Assembly (NCBI GenBank): GCA_900547305.1
Contig: URGH01000054.1
Span: forward strand, 1-17,326
DNA: 17,326 nucleotides
From: an uncultured Oscillospiraceae bacterium
GTDB lineage: Bacteria; Bacillota; Clostridia; Oscillospirales; Acutalibacteraceae
Reading direction: 5' to 3'
Positions 5,888-14,105 of the stretch are shown here, piece after piece; position 1 is the first letter of the stretch, and each line of letters starts with the position of its first letter. The notes under the pieces are model-generated. The model saw only the letters and a list, made by a program, of their open reading frames with translations. It searched no databases and was not told the origin of the DNA. Position numbers and translations under genes: made by a program.

Positions 5888-8725
5888 TTAAAGCAGTTTT
5901 TTCAAGAACTTACCCGTGTAGGATTTTTCGCAGGCGGCTATTTTTTCGGGCGTTCCCGCGCACACCACCGTGCCGCCCTTATCGCCGCCCTCGGGACCTA
6001 GGTCCACAATATAATCCGCCGTTTTAATAACATCCAAATTATGCTCAATTACAAGCACGGTGTTTCCGCCGTCCACAAAGCGCTGCAAAACCTCTATCAG
6101 CTTGTGCACGTCCGCCGTGTGCAAGCCCGTTGTGGGCTCGTCAAGAATATAAACCGTTTTGCCCGTGCTGCGCTTTGAAAGCTCCGCCGCCAGCTTTACG
6201 CGCTGCGCCTCGCCCCCCGAAAGGGTGGTGGCGGGCTGACCGATTTTAATATAACCCAGCCCCACGTCGAAAAGCGTTTTCAGCTTGCGGTGAATACGCG
6301 GTATGCTCTCAAAAAAGTTCATACCCTCTTCAACCGTCATTTCAAGCACGTCATAAATGCTCTTGCCCTTGTAAAGCACGTTCAGGGTTTCGCGGTTGTA
6401 CCTTTTGCCGCCGCACACCTCGCACGGCACGTAAATATCGGGCAAAAAGTGCATTTCTATTTTTAGAATACCGTCGCCCTGGCAGGCTTCGCACCTGCCG
6501 CCCTTAACGTTAAACGAGAACCGCCCCGCGGTGTAGCCGTGGGTCTTCGCGTCCTTTGTGGAGGCGAAAAGCTCGCGAATATCCCCGAAAACGCCCGTGT
6601 ATGTGGCGGGGTTTGAGCGCGGCGTTCTGCCTATGGGCGCCTGGTCAATATTTATTACCTTATCAAGGTTTTCGGTTCCCTCAAAGCTCTTGTATGCTCC
6701 CGGTATGGTCTTCGCGCGGTTAAGCCTGTTTGCAAGCACCTTGTAAACAATTTCGTTCACAAAGGATGATTTACCGCTGCCCGAAACGCCAGTAACGCAG
6801 GTGAATGTGCCGAGCGGAATTTTAACGTTTATCTTTTTAAGGTTATTTTCCGCCGCGCCCTTTATTTCAAGGAACGTACCGTTGCCCTTTCTCCTTTTTG
6901 CGGGCACGGGTATTTTTCTGCGCCCCGTAAGGTAATCGGAAGTTATAGAATCGGTGCACTTTTCAAGCTCGGGCACTGTGCCCGAAAATACTATATTGCC
7001 GCCGTGAATACCCGCTCCCGGACCTACGTCCACAATATAATCTGCGGCGCGCATTGTATCCTCATCGTGCTCCACCACAATAACGGTGTTTCCAAGGTCG
7101 CGCAGCCTTTTAAGCGTGGCTATTAGCCTGTCATTATCCCGCTGGTGCAGCCCTATGCTCGGCTCGTCCAGTATATAAAGCACCCCCATAAGGGATGAGC
7201 CTATTTGCGTGGCAAGCCTTATTCGCTGGCTCTCGCCGCCCGAAAGCGTACCCGAAGAGCGCGAAAGATTGAGGTATTCAAGCCCCACGCTTTCAAGAAA
7301 GGTAAGGCGCTCGCGTATCTCCTTTAAAATCGGCTTTGCAATCATACTGTCGCGCTGCCCGAATGTAAGCGTATTCAAAAACGCAAGCTCGTCCGTTACC
7401 GATAAATCGCAAAATTCCTTAATGCTTTTGCCGCCAACCGTAACCGCCAAATATTCGGGTTTCAGCCTTGCGCCGCGGCAATCGGGGCAGGGGCGCTCGG
7501 TCATATAGCTCTCAATTTCGGCGCGCGCGTAGTCGCTTGTAGTTTCCTTATAGCGGCGCTCCAGGTTATTTATAACCCCCTCAAACGGCGCTTCATACTG
7601 CCCGCCGCCGAATGTGCCGCTGCGCTTTAGTTTCAGCTTTACGCCGTTTGTGCCGTAAAGCACGGCGTGCTTTACCTCATCCGATAAATCCTTGTAGGGC
7701 GTATTTATATCAAAGCCGTAGTAATCGGCAAGCCCGTTGTAATACATTGTGGCAATGCTGCCCGAATCGGGGTAAAACCAAGAGTTTACCCCCCAGCCCG
7801 AGGCACGTATAGCGCCGTCTAACAGTGATTTTGACTCGTCGTTTATAACAAGCTGCGGGTCTACCTTCATAAAAATGCCGAGCCCCGTGCAGGTGGGGCA
7901 TGCGCCGAACGGGCTGTTGAACGAGAACATTGTGGGGGTAAGCTCGGGTATGCTTATTCCGTGCTCCTCGCAGGCAAAGCTTTGTGAAAATTGCAGCTCC
8001 TCCCCACCTATCACGTCCACCGTGACCGTGCCGCCCGAAACGGCAGCGGCGGTTTCAATGCTGTCGGCAAGGCGGGAGCGCATACCGTCCTTTACAACAA
8101 GCCTGTCCACCACAATTTCAATGCTGTGCTTTTTATTCTTTTCAAGTTTTATTTCTTCTGATAAATCGTAGATGTTCCCGTCTATTCTAACCCTTACATA
8201 GCCCTGTTTTCTTGCGTTTTCAAGCTCCTTTGCGTGCTCGCCCTTTCTGCCTCTTACCACAGGGGCGAGTATCTGAATCTTGCTGCCCTCGGGCAGGGCG
8301 GCTACCCTATCCACAATCTGGTCGGTGGTCTGCTGGCTTATTTCCTTGCCGCACACAGGGCAGTGCGGCACGCCCACCCGCGCGTATAAAAGCCTTAAAT
8401 AATCGTATATTTCGGTAACCGTGCCCACAGTGGAGCGCGGGTTTTTCGATGTGGTCTTCTGGTCTATTGATATTGCGGGTGAAAGCCCCTCAATGCTTTC
8501 AACGTCGGGTTTTTCCATTTGCCCCAAAAACTGGCGCGCGTAGGAAGAAAGCGACTCAACATACCGCCGCTGCCCCTCTGCGTATATGGTATCAAACGCA
8601 AGCGATGATTTACCGCTGCCCGAAAGCCCCGTGAAAACTATCAGCTTATCGCGCGGCAGGGTCACGTTTACGTTTTTAAGGTTGTGCTCGTTTGCGCCCT
8701 TTATTATTATTTTATCGTTAGCCAT
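5888..8725 (-). CDS. uvrA: Excinuclease ABC subunit A (UvrA)
   Basis: UvrA is the damage-recognition ATPase of nucleotide excision repair, acting with UvrB and UvrC. The 945-residue protein has the standard double ABC layout. The first Walker A, GLSGSGKSS, is at 33-41 and the second, GVSGSGKSS, at 646-654. Signatures LSGGESQR (about 490) and LSGGEAQR (about 830) are followed by LDEPSIGLHQRD and LDEPTTGLHTAD. Zinc-binding CxxC pairs are CPVC (near 119), CPTC (near 275), CPDC (near 412), CEAC (near 745) and CEVC (near 768). Length is typical. The ATG has AGGGGAT 8 bases upstream and lies 11 bases after the mgtE stop, so it is probably co-transcribed with mgtE. No uvrB or uvrC is nearby and no LexA-type box stands out. 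Confidence 0.99.
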   Translation of the reverse strand: MANDKIIIKGANEHNLKNVNVTLPRDKLIVFTGLSGSGKSSLAFDTIYAEGQRRYVESLSSYARQFLGQMEKPDVESIEGLSPAISIDQKTTSKNPRSTVGTVTEIYDYLRLLYARVGVPHCPVCGKEISQQTTDQIVDRVAALPEGSKIQILAPVVRGRKGEHAKELENARKQGYVRVRIDGNIYDLSEEIKLEKNKKHSIEIVVDRLVVKDGMRSRLADSIETAAAVSGGTVTVDVIGGEELQFSQSFACEEHGISIPELTPTMFSFNSPFGACPTCTGLGIFMKVDPQLVINDESKSLLDGAIRASGWGVNSWFYPDSGSIATMYYNGLADYYGFDINTPYKDLSDEVKHAVLYGTNGVKLKLKRSGTFGGGQYEAPFEGVINNLERRYKETTSDYARAEIESYMTERPCPDCRGARLKPEYLAVTVGGKSIKEFCDLSVTDELAFLNTLTFGQRDSMIAKPILKEIRERLTFLESVGLEYLNLSRSSGTLSGGESQRIRLATQIGSSLMGVLYILDEPSIGLHQRDNDRLIATLKRLRDLGNTVIVVEHDEDTMRAADYIVDVGPGAGIHGGNIVFSGTVPELEKCTDSITSDYLTGRRKIPVPAKRRKGNGTFLEIKGAAENNLKKINVKIPLGTFTCVTGVSGSGKSSFVNEIVYKVLANRLNRAKTIPGAYKSFEGTENLDKVINIDQAPIGRTPRSNPATYTGVFGDIRELFASTKDAKTHGYTAGRFSFNVKGGRCEACQGDGILKIEMHFLPDIYVPCEVCGGKRYNRETLNVLYKGKSIYDVLEMTVEEGMNFFESIPRIHRKLKTLFDVGLGYIKIGQPATTLSGGEAQRVKLAAELSKRSTGKTVYILDEPTTGLHTADVHKLIEVLQRFVDGGNTVLVIEHNLDVIKTADYIVDLGPEGGDKGGTVVCAGTPEKIAACEKSYTGKFLKKLL

Positions 8726-8736
8726 AAATTTATCCC

Positions 8737-10101
8737 CTAAATGCCGAGTACGGCTATTGCAATATTAAAGTAAATGAAAAGCGAAATTGCATCTACAATC
8801 GTGGTTATAAACGGGCTTGCCATAACTGCGGGGTCAAAGCCCACCTTTTTTGCGAGTATGGGCAGCGTACAGCCGACAATTTTTGCCACAATAACGGTGA
8901 AAAATAATGTCAGGCACACAACCGCTATTTCGGCAATTTGTCTGCCCGGGTCGAACGAATGGAAAATAAGGTAATCCACCAAAATCATTTTAATAAAGTT
9001 TACAAGCGCCAACGCCGTGCTGCACAAAAGCGCAACGCGCACCTCTTTCCATATAACCTTGAAAATATCGCGAAATTCAATATCGCCGAGCGAAATACCG
9101 CGAATAATGGTAACAGATGACTGACTGCCCGAGTTTCCGCCCGTATCCATAAGCATAGGTATAAAGGCTATAAGCGCAGGTAGCACCGTCAGCTTTTCTT
9201 CAAAATTGGATATTATGGCGCCGGTAAATGTGGCGGAAATCATAAGCAATAAAAGCCAGGGTATGCGCGCTTTAAATGTAGAAAACACGCCCGTTCTGAA
9301 ATAGGTGCGGTTAGACGGCAAAATAGCCGCCATTTTTTCAATATCCTCGGTTGCCTCTTCCTGTATAACGTCAATAGCGTCGTCAACCGTTACAATACCC
9401 ACAAGGCGGTTTTCCTTATCCACCACGGGCAGCGCCATAAGGTCGTATTTTTCAAACTGCCCCGCAACCTCTTCCTTATCGTCCAAGGTGTTTGCGTATA
9501 TAATGTTTTCGTCCATTATATCGGAAAGCACGCAGGTTTTGTCATTTAAAAGCAGGTCCTTTACCGTAACTATTCCGAGCAAATGGCGGCTGCGGTCTAT
9601 AACGTAGCAGGTGTATATGGTTTCCGAGTCAATACCTATTGCGCGTATGCGGTCAAATGCCTGTTCCACCGTCATATCCTTTTTAAGGTCTATATACTCG
9701 GTGGTCATAATGCTGCCGGCGCTGTCATCGGGGTATGCCAGCAGCTGATTAATCATTTTGCGGGTTTTGGGGTCGGTCTGGCTCAAAATACGCTTTGCCA
9801 CCGTTGCGGGCATTTCATCGATAACGTCAACGGTATCGTCCATAAACAGCTCGTCCATAACCTCTTTGAGCTCTGTATCGCTGAACGCCTCAATAAGCAG
9901 CTGCTGCATATCGGGGTCCATTTCAACAAAGACCTCGGCGGCAAGCTCTTTGGGCAATATTCTGAAAATTACCGGCAGCTCCCGCTCGGGGATATCCTCG
10001 CATATCTGCGCTATGTCGGCAGGGTTCATTTCCGAAAGCAGTTCTCGCAATCGTGCGTACTTCTTCCCGTCTATCAATTCAAAAATGTCTTCTTCCTGCA
10101 T
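8737..10101 (-). CDS. mgtE: Magnesium transporter MgtE
   Basis: MgtE is a homodimeric Mg2+ channel of the cytoplasmic membrane, gated by magnesium binding to its cytosolic domains. The 454-residue protein shows the acidic helical N domain (about 1-125) and two CBS domains (about 130-190 and 195-255, the second with GIVTVDDAIDVIQEEA). The plug-helix region follows, then five membrane helices (about 278-454). Conserved pore-region motifs PMLMDTGGNSGSQSS (315-329) and DPAVMASPFITTIVD are present; Asp437 corresponds to the conserved pore aspartate. An ideal AGGAGG ribosome site lies 8 bases before the ATG. The 60-base gap upstream is too short for an M-box magnesium riboswitch and shows only a simple hairpin. 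Length and motifs are complete. Confidence 0.97.
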   Translation of the reverse strand: MQEEDIFELIDGKKYARLRELLSEMNPADIAQICEDIPERELPVIFRILPKELAAEVFVEMDPDMQQLLIEAFSDTELKEVMDELFMDDTVDVIDEMPATVAKRILSQTDPKTRKMINQLLAYPDDSAGSIMTTEYIDLKKDMTVEQAFDRIRAIGIDSETIYTCYVIDRSRHLLGIVTVKDLLLNDKTCVLSDIMDENIIYANTLDDKEEVAGQFEKYDLMALPVVDKENRLVGIVTVDDAIDVIQEEATEDIEKMAAILPSNRTYFRTGVFSTFKARIPWLLLLMISATFTGAIISNFEEKLTVLPALIAFIPMLMDTGGNSGSQSSVTIIRGISLGDIEFRDIFKVIWKEVRVALLCSTALALVNFIKMILVDYLIFHSFDPGRQIAEIAVVCLTLFFTVIVAKIVGCTLPILAKKVGFDPAVMASPFITTIVDAISLFIYFNIAIAVLGI

Positions 10102-10135
10102 GTTGATATCCTCCTTCTTGCGGTATTTGCCAATA

Positions 10136-10159
10136 TTAGGCTGACGAGAGTCAGCCTAA
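10136..10159 (-). other. Perfect 10-bp hairpin between the PHP gene and mgtE
   Basis: TTAGGCTGAC (10136-10145) and GTCAGCCTAA (10150-10159) pair perfectly around a four-base loop (TCTC on the minus strand), starting two bases after the PHP gene stop. It is followed by TATTGG rather than a T-run, so it is a poor intrinsic terminator. It could stabilise or define a transcript end, or set differential expression between the PHP gene and mgtE. Confidence 0.55.
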
Positions 10160-10161
10160 GC

Positions 10162-10932
10162 TTACCTTATTTGTTTTAATTCCAATTCTTCAAGCGGCTT
10201 TAAGCCGAGTGAAATTGCGAAATCGTGTGCGTTTTTCTGCATTTCGGTGTTAAGCAGCATATCGGGCGAGTGCGCGTCGCACCCTATAATTACATCATTC
10301 CCGACTTTTGCGGCAATTCTGAAAAATCTTTCGGACGGATAGTGCCGTCTGCCCATAAGACCTAACATATTTATTTCAAGCGGAACGTCCAGCGCTTTTG
10401 CCGCCTCGCAAAGCCGCTCGTTTTCGGTGTAGTACCAGTCGGCGTCCGATAAACATAAAAACACATCGGGGTGCGCAATATAGCTGAAACAGCCGGTGTT
10501 TATGCCCTCTGTAACCTCATCGACATATTTTTTAAGCATTTTTCTGTCGCCGCTGCCCGAGCCTACATAATAACCGCCGTCCTCGTTGTTCAAAAAGTGC
10601 TGACCCATTATCATATAGTCAACATTATGCTCTGTGCAGAACTCTTTAAGCCTTGGAAAAAGCGACGGAAAATACTCCGCTTCAAAGCCTGTGTAAATCT
10701 TTATTTTCCCGCTGTATTCCTCTGCTAAGCTCTTAATGCAGCTTACATATCCGGGCGCCTCGTCGGGGGTCATTCTCATGCCTGAAACATACCCGCTTTT
10801 AAAAAACTGCGGCGTATGGTCGGAAAAACCGAGTATTTTCATTCCCGCGGCAATCGCGTTTTCAATATACTCGCGCTCGTCTCCCACGGCATGCCTGCAA
10901 CGCACCGTATGCGTATGATAATTTGCTTTCAT
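10162..10932 (-). CDS. PHP-domain phosphoesterase, histidinol-phosphatase (HisK-type) family
   Basis: PHP-domain enzymes are trinuclear-metal phosphoesterases; the HisK-type branch converts histidinol phosphate to histidinol. From the ATG at 10932 the protein is 256 residues. Metal-ligand motifs appear in order: HTH (His6, His8), SDH (His39), FEAE (Glu84/Glu86), GQH (His112), AHPD (His154) and DAH (Asp219, His221). Length matches the family. An in-frame upstream start at 10986 would lie before the predicted -10 box, and AGGCGAG precedes the chosen ATG closely, so I prefer 10932. No other histidine-biosynthesis gene is in the window, so a different phosphoester substrate is possible. A promoter is visible just upstream. 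Confidence 0.9.
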   Translation of the reverse strand: MKANYHTHTVRCRHAVGDEREYIENAIAAGMKILGFSDHTPQFFKSGYVSGMRMTPDEAPGYVSCIKSLAEEYSGKIKIYTGFEAEYFPSLFPRLKEFCTEHNVDYMIMGQHFLNNEDGGYYVGSGSGDRKMLKKYVDEVTEGINTGCFSYIAHPDVFLCLSDADWYYTENERLCEAAKALDVPLEINMLGLMGRRHYPSERFFRIAAKVGNDVIIGCDAHSPDMLLNTEMQKNAHDFAISLGLKPLEELELKQIR

Positions 10933-10957
10933 AAACTCGCCTACTTTCAACCTATCA

Positions 10958-10986
10958 ATTATACACCCAAAACCCGCAAAAAGCAA
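10958..10986 (-). promoter_or_regulatory. Promoter for the PHP gene (and probably mgtE-uvrA)
   Basis: On the minus strand TTGCTT (10986-10981) and a perfect TATAAT (10963-10958) are spaced by 17 bases. Transcription would start near 10951, about 19 bases before the ATG. It faces away from the promoter at 11024-11052. Confidence 0.7.
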
Positions 10987-10997
10987 GTTTATAAACT
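10986..10997. promoter_or_regulatory. 12-bp palindrome in the divergent promoter region
   Basis: AGTTTATAAACT is a perfect palindrome touching the -35 box of the leftward promoter and lying 26 bases before the -35 of the rightward one. GTTAAC follows directly at 10998-11003. The position would suit a repressor operator, but AT-rich palindromes of this length can arise by chance. Confidence 0.3.
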
Positions 10998-11023
10998 GTT
11001 AACATTACGGCGGTAAAAATATC

Positions 11024-11052
11024 TTGTAATTATTTCTGTTTTGTTATATAAT
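11024..11052 (+). promoter_or_regulatory. Promoter of the M50-scpAB operon
   Basis: TTGTAA (11024-11029) and a perfect TATAAT (11047-11052) are 17 bases apart. A start near 11059 gives a leader of about 30 bases. A second TATAAT at 11062-11067 lacks a well-spaced -35 box. Confidence 0.72.
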
Positions 11053-11089
11053 TGTAATATCTATAATTATCGAAACGGAGCTGTATAGC

Positions 11090-11764
11090 TTGATAAATCA
11101 ACTTTTATCGGGAAGAATAACATCGGTCAGCAGCGGTATAGCCTATATACTGTCCTCTCTCGTTGTAATTTTTTTGACCTTACCCATACATGAATTTGCC
11201 CACGGCTTTGCCGCCACAAAGCTCGGCGACCCCACGCCCCGCTATCAAGGCAGGCTGACGCTTAACCCATTTGCACATATCGATTATTTGGGCGCCGCGT
11301 GTATACTGCTTGTCGGTTTCGGCTGGGCAAAGCCCGTCGGCGTAAATCCCACCTATTTTAAGCACCCCAAGCGCGATATGGCGCTTACCGCATTGGCTGG
11401 TCCTGTTTCCAACCTGATTGTTGCGCTTATCGCCCTTATTATCTGCAATATTTTTCAGTACCTGCTTACAGGCACGGTATTTTTGTATATCGCAATCTTC
11501 TTTTTTTACATTGCAAGCATAAACATTTCACTTGCCGTTTTCAACCTTATACCCATTCCCCCGCTTGATGGCTCACGCCTTTTATCGGCGCTGCTGCCGG
11601 ACAAGCAGTATTACGCCCTTATGCGCTATGAGCGCTATATATTCATTGCGCTTATGGCTCTCATATGGCTCGGCGTGCTCGATAAACCGCTGGGATATTT
11701 AAGCAACGGCGTCATGTGGTTTTTAAATATGCTGGCGTCATTGCCGTTCAGGGCGTTCATGTGA
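11090..11764 (+). CDS. Site-2-protease-family (M50) membrane metalloprotease
   Basis: M50 proteases cleave substrates within the membrane using zinc. This 224-residue protein belongs to the compact YwhC/Rip-like subgroup without a PDZ domain. The zinc motif HEFAH (His34, Glu35, His38) sits in the first core membrane helix. The motif NLIPIPPLDGSRLL gives the third ligand, Asp160. The segments GRLTLNPFAHIDYLG and ALAGPVSNL are also typical. About five to six hydrophobic helices are present. The start is TTG at 11090-11092, with CGGAG 9 bases upstream. Its end overlaps scpA by four bases (GTGA). This gene commonly precedes scpAB in Firmicutes; its substrate is unknown. Confidence 0.93.
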   Translation: MINQLLSGRITSVSSGIAYILSSLVVIFLTLPIHEFAHGFAATKLGDPTPRYQGRLTLNPFAHIDYLGAACILLVGFGWAKPVGVNPTYFKHPKRDMALTALAGPVSNLIVALIALIICNIFQYLLTGTVFLYIAIFFFYIASINISLAVFNLIPIPPLDGSRLLSALLPDKQYYALMRYERYIFIALMALIWLGVLDKPLGYLSNGVMWFLNMLASLPFRAFM

Positions 11765-12486
11765 TTATGGAATATATACCGTCTTATAAAATTGAGGGCT
11801 TTGAGGGTCCGCTTGACCTGCTTTTACAGCTTATAGCCCGAAACAAGCTTAATATTTACGATATACAGCTATCGGTGCTTATAGACCAGTATTTAGCGCA
11901 AATAGAGCTTTTCCGCAATGAGGAAATGGAAATTAAAAGCGAATTTTTGGAAATGGCTTCAAGGCTTTTGTATATTAAAACTGTGAGCCTGCTGCCGCGC
12001 CATGAGGAAGTGCAAAAACTTAAAGAGGAGCTTACGGGTGAACTGCTTGAATATATGACCTGCCGACAGATAGCCGCGCAGTTATCAACAATGCAGTCAG
12101 GGTTTGATAAATTTGTGCGCAAGCCTGCCGAGCTTGAATTTGATAATACCTACGAACTTACCCACTCACCCGATGTTATGTACCTTTCGTATCTTGCGGC
12201 GGTGGGCAGAGGTCAGCGCCGCTTGCCCCCCTCTACCGCGCCGTTTACCAAAATTGTGGCAAAAAAAATTGTCGCCGTATCAACCAAAATAGTTTTTGTA
12301 ATGCGTAACCTATGGTCGGGCGGCTCAAAAAAGCTTATGTCGCTTTACAAAACGGCAAACAGCCGTTCGGAGCTTGTAGCCACATTTTTAGCGGTTCTTG
12401 AGCTTTGCAGGGGAAACCGTGTTAAAATTGAGGGCGACGCAGAGGACGCCGACATAACACTTATTAAGGAGCATAAACGCAAATGA
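11761..12486 (+). CDS. scpA: Segregation and condensation protein ScpA
   Basis: ScpA is the kleisin subunit bridging the heads of the SMC dimer in the bacterial condensin complex, with ScpB. The N-terminal helical domain contains the family signature YKIEGFEGPLDLLLQLI, then LNIYDIQLSVLIDQYL, and the C-terminus has a winged-helix end (RSELVATFLAVLEL). Length is 241 residues, normal for the family. I chose GTG at 11761, which makes a four-base GTGA overlap with the M50 gene and has AGGG 9 bases or fewer upstream. ATG at 11767, giving MEYIPSYKI, is a close alternative differing by two residues. The stop overlaps scpB by ATGA. Confidence 0.96.
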   Translation: MIMEYIPSYKIEGFEGPLDLLLQLIARNKLNIYDIQLSVLIDQYLAQIELFRNEEMEIKSEFLEMASRLLYIKTVSLLPRHEEVQKLKEELTGELLEYMTCRQIAAQLSTMQSGFDKFVRKPAELEFDNTYELTHSPDVMYLSYLAAVGRGQRRLPPSTAPFTKIVAKKIVAVSTKIVFVMRNLWSGGSKKLMSLYKTANSRSELVATFLAVLELCRGNRVKIEGDAEDADITLIKEHKRK

Positions 12487-13076
12487 CAATGTCAGAGCTT
12501 ACATCCGCCTTTGAGGCGGTGCTTTTCTCGGGCGGCGAGCCGCAAAGCATAGACCGCTTTTCGCAGGTTTTTGATATTGCGCCCGAAAAGGTTGTAAAGG
12601 TAATGGAATCGCTTGAAAAAAAGCTCAAGGAGCAAAAAAGCGGCTTGGAGCTTTTACGGCTTGATAACACATATCAGCTTGCAACAAGGGCGGAATATGC
12701 CGATTATATAAAGAAAATGTTCGATATAAGGCGCCGCACGCCCCTATCCCCCGCCGCGCTTGAGGTTTTAGCGGTCGTGGCTTACAATCAGCCCGTTACA
12801 AAATCGTTTATTGAGCAGGTAAGGGGCGTTGATTGCTCGGGCGTTGTTACCACCCTTGTGGAAAAAGGGCTTATTGAGGAGCGCGGCAGACTGGAATTAC
12901 CCGGCAAGCCCCTGCTTTACGGCACAACCAAAAATTTTCTGCGCTGCTTCGGCATAAACGATTTATCGGGCTTGCCCCCGCTGCCTAAAAACGAAAACGC
13001 CGAGGAAAGCACCGCCGAGCAAATACCGCTTGACGAGGAAACGGCGGCGGAAACTTCGGGGAGCGTGACCGCTTGA
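12483..13076 (+). CDS. scpB: Segregation and condensation protein ScpB
   Basis: ScpB is the dimeric winged-helix partner that binds the ScpA kleisin in the SMC complex. The 197-residue protein shows the N-terminal segment LTSAFEAVLFSGGEP and the central core LSPAALEVLAVVAYNQPVTKSFIEQVRGV. This is followed by LVEKGLIEERGR and GKPLLYGTTKNFLRCFGI, all diagnostic of ScpB. The C-terminus is an acidic, probably disordered tail of about 30 residues. The ATG overlaps the scpA stop as ATGA; a second in-frame ATG at 12489 is possible. Its stop overlaps the next gene's TTG start (TTGA). Confidence 0.97.
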   Translation: MTMSELTSAFEAVLFSGGEPQSIDRFSQVFDIAPEKVVKVMESLEKKLKEQKSGLELLRLDNTYQLATRAEYADYIKKMFDIRRRTPLSPAALEVLAVVAYNQPVTKSFIEQVRGVDCSGVVTTLVEKGLIEERGRLELPGKPLLYGTTKNFLRCFGINDLSGLPPLPKNENAEESTAEQIPLDEETAAETSGSVTA

Positions 13077-13678
13077 TTGCTTTAACTATTATTTCCGCAA
13101 TCGTTCTATTAATCGTTCTGCTGCTTTTTCTGCCTATAAGCCTTGATATAAAGTACACCGACGATTTTTTTATGACCGTTAGATTTGCGGGAATACGAAT
13201 TTATAAAATAGAACCCGGGAAAGATATTAAAAAGCCCGCAAGAGACGAGGAAAGCGATAAAAAAGCCGAAAAGCAGGCGGAAAACCCCTTTAAAAAGCTA
13301 AACCGCGAAAAGGGCTTTAAGGTGGCTTTAAGCGAAATAACGTCTTTCATAAAAGCCCTTATTTTACGAATAAAAAAGCAGCTGCGGCATATTAAAATCA
13401 CCCGACTTTGTTTGGGAATAAAGGTCGCGGCGGACGACGCTGCGCTTACCGCTATATATTACGGCGCGGTATGCTCCGCAGTATACCCGATTTTGAGCCT
13501 GCTTGATTCACTTTCAAATATAGCATTTAAACAAATTGATATTCGCGCCGATTTTGAAAGCGCAAAACCCGATTTCGCATTTTCGGCACGGGTAAAGCTA
13601 CGGCTATTCTTCCTGTTGGCTGCCGCAATTGCGGCGCTTTCGGAATTTAATAAATTTAAAACGAGGAATGAATTATGA
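13073..13678 (+). CDS. DUF2953 membrane-anchored protein
   Basis: The 201-residue protein has an N-terminal membrane helix (about 4-24) and a strand-rich segment. A highly charged lysine/glutamate stretch (about 50-85) follows. The motif AADDAALTAIYYGAVCSAVYPIL is the hallmark I associate with DUF2953 (B. subtilis YtfI-like). The C-terminal region is again hydrophobic. Molecular function is unknown. The neighbour ytfJ matches the conserved ytfI-ytfJ pair, implying a link to sporulation. The start is TTG (TTGA overlap with scpB), with GGGGAG 9 bases upstream. The stop overlaps ytfJ as ATGA. Confidence 0.88.
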   Translation: MIALTIISAIVLLIVLLLFLPISLDIKYTDDFFMTVRFAGIRIYKIEPGKDIKKPARDEESDKKAEKQAENPFKKLNREKGFKVALSEITSFIKALILRIKKQLRHIKITRLCLGIKVAADDAALTAIYYGAVCSAVYPILSLLDSLSNIAFKQIDIRADFESAKPDFAFSARVKLRLFFLLAAAIAALSEFNKFKTRNEL

Positions 13679-14058
13679 GCGAAAACAGCATTAAAAGCAT
13701 TATGGACGTAACTATGGACAAGCTCCGCGCAATGGTGGACGCAAACACCATTATCGGCGACCCGATAGTGGTAGGCAACGTTACCCTGCTGCCCGTTTCA
13801 AAGGTCTCCTTCGGGCTTGCAACAGGCGGCAGCGATTTCCCGAGCAAGACCCAATCGGGGCTTTTCGGCGGCGGTGGCGGCGCAGGTGTTACAATAGCGC
13901 CCGTTGCCTTTATAGCCGTGTGCGACGGCAACGTTAAAATGATGCCTGTATATAATGAACTCAGCTCCGCCGAAAAGGCGTTTGCAATGGCGCCCGACGT
14001 TATTGAGCGCGCAAAGGAGCTTTTCTCAAAGGATAAGCGCAAAAAGGAAGAACAGTAA
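13675..14058 (+). CDS. ytfJ: Sporulation protein YtfJ (GerW family)
   Basis: GerW/YtfJ proteins are needed for normal spore germination in Bacillus and accumulate in the forespore. The 127-residue protein has the family's core: IKSIMDVTMDKLRAMVDANTIIGDPI, then VTLLPVSKVSFGLATGGSDF. A glycine-rich loop (LFGGGGGAG, about 63-71) and VTIAPVAFIAVCDGNVKMMPV follow, with a lysine/glutamate-rich tail. No signal peptide or membrane helix is present. The start overlaps the DUF2953 stop (ATGA). The 44 bases after its stop form the hairpin described separately. Confidence 0.94.
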   Translation: MSENSIKSIMDVTMDKLRAMVDANTIIGDPIVVGNVTLLPVSKVSFGLATGGSDFPSKTQSGLFGGGGGAGVTIAPVAFIAVCDGNVKMMPVYNELSSAEKAFAMAPDVIERAKELFSKDKRKKEEQ

Positions 14059-14105
14059 TATAAACTCCCGCCTTTTAATAAACTTTTTAAGAGGTGGAGT
14101 TTATG
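14059..14105 (+). promoter_or_regulatory. Long intergenic hairpin occluding the carboxypeptidase ribosome site and start codon
   Basis: The 5' arm ATAAACTCC (14060-14068) pairs perfectly with GGAGTTTAT (14096-14104). After a single bulged C (14069), GCCTTTTAA (14070-14078) pairs with TTAAGAGGT (14087-14095) using two G-U wobbles. This makes 18 base pairs around an 8-base loop (14079-14086); T14059 and G14105 may add a terminal wobble. The 3' arm contains the whole Shine-Dalgarno region (14091-14099) and the ATG (14103-14105). The 5' arm starts immediately after the ytfJ stop codon. The structure is seen directly; translational control is an inference. Confidence 0.7.

Noticed and set aside
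9583..10179. Plus-strand open frame of 198 residues opposite mgtE
   Set aside because: It is antisense to the MgtE N and CBS domains; the translated sequence is low-complexity and has no recognisable motif.
11714..11760. Longer N-terminus for scpA starting within the M50 gene
   Set aside because: The added residues are not part of the ScpA family and the overlap would be long; the GTGA overlap at 11761 is simpler.
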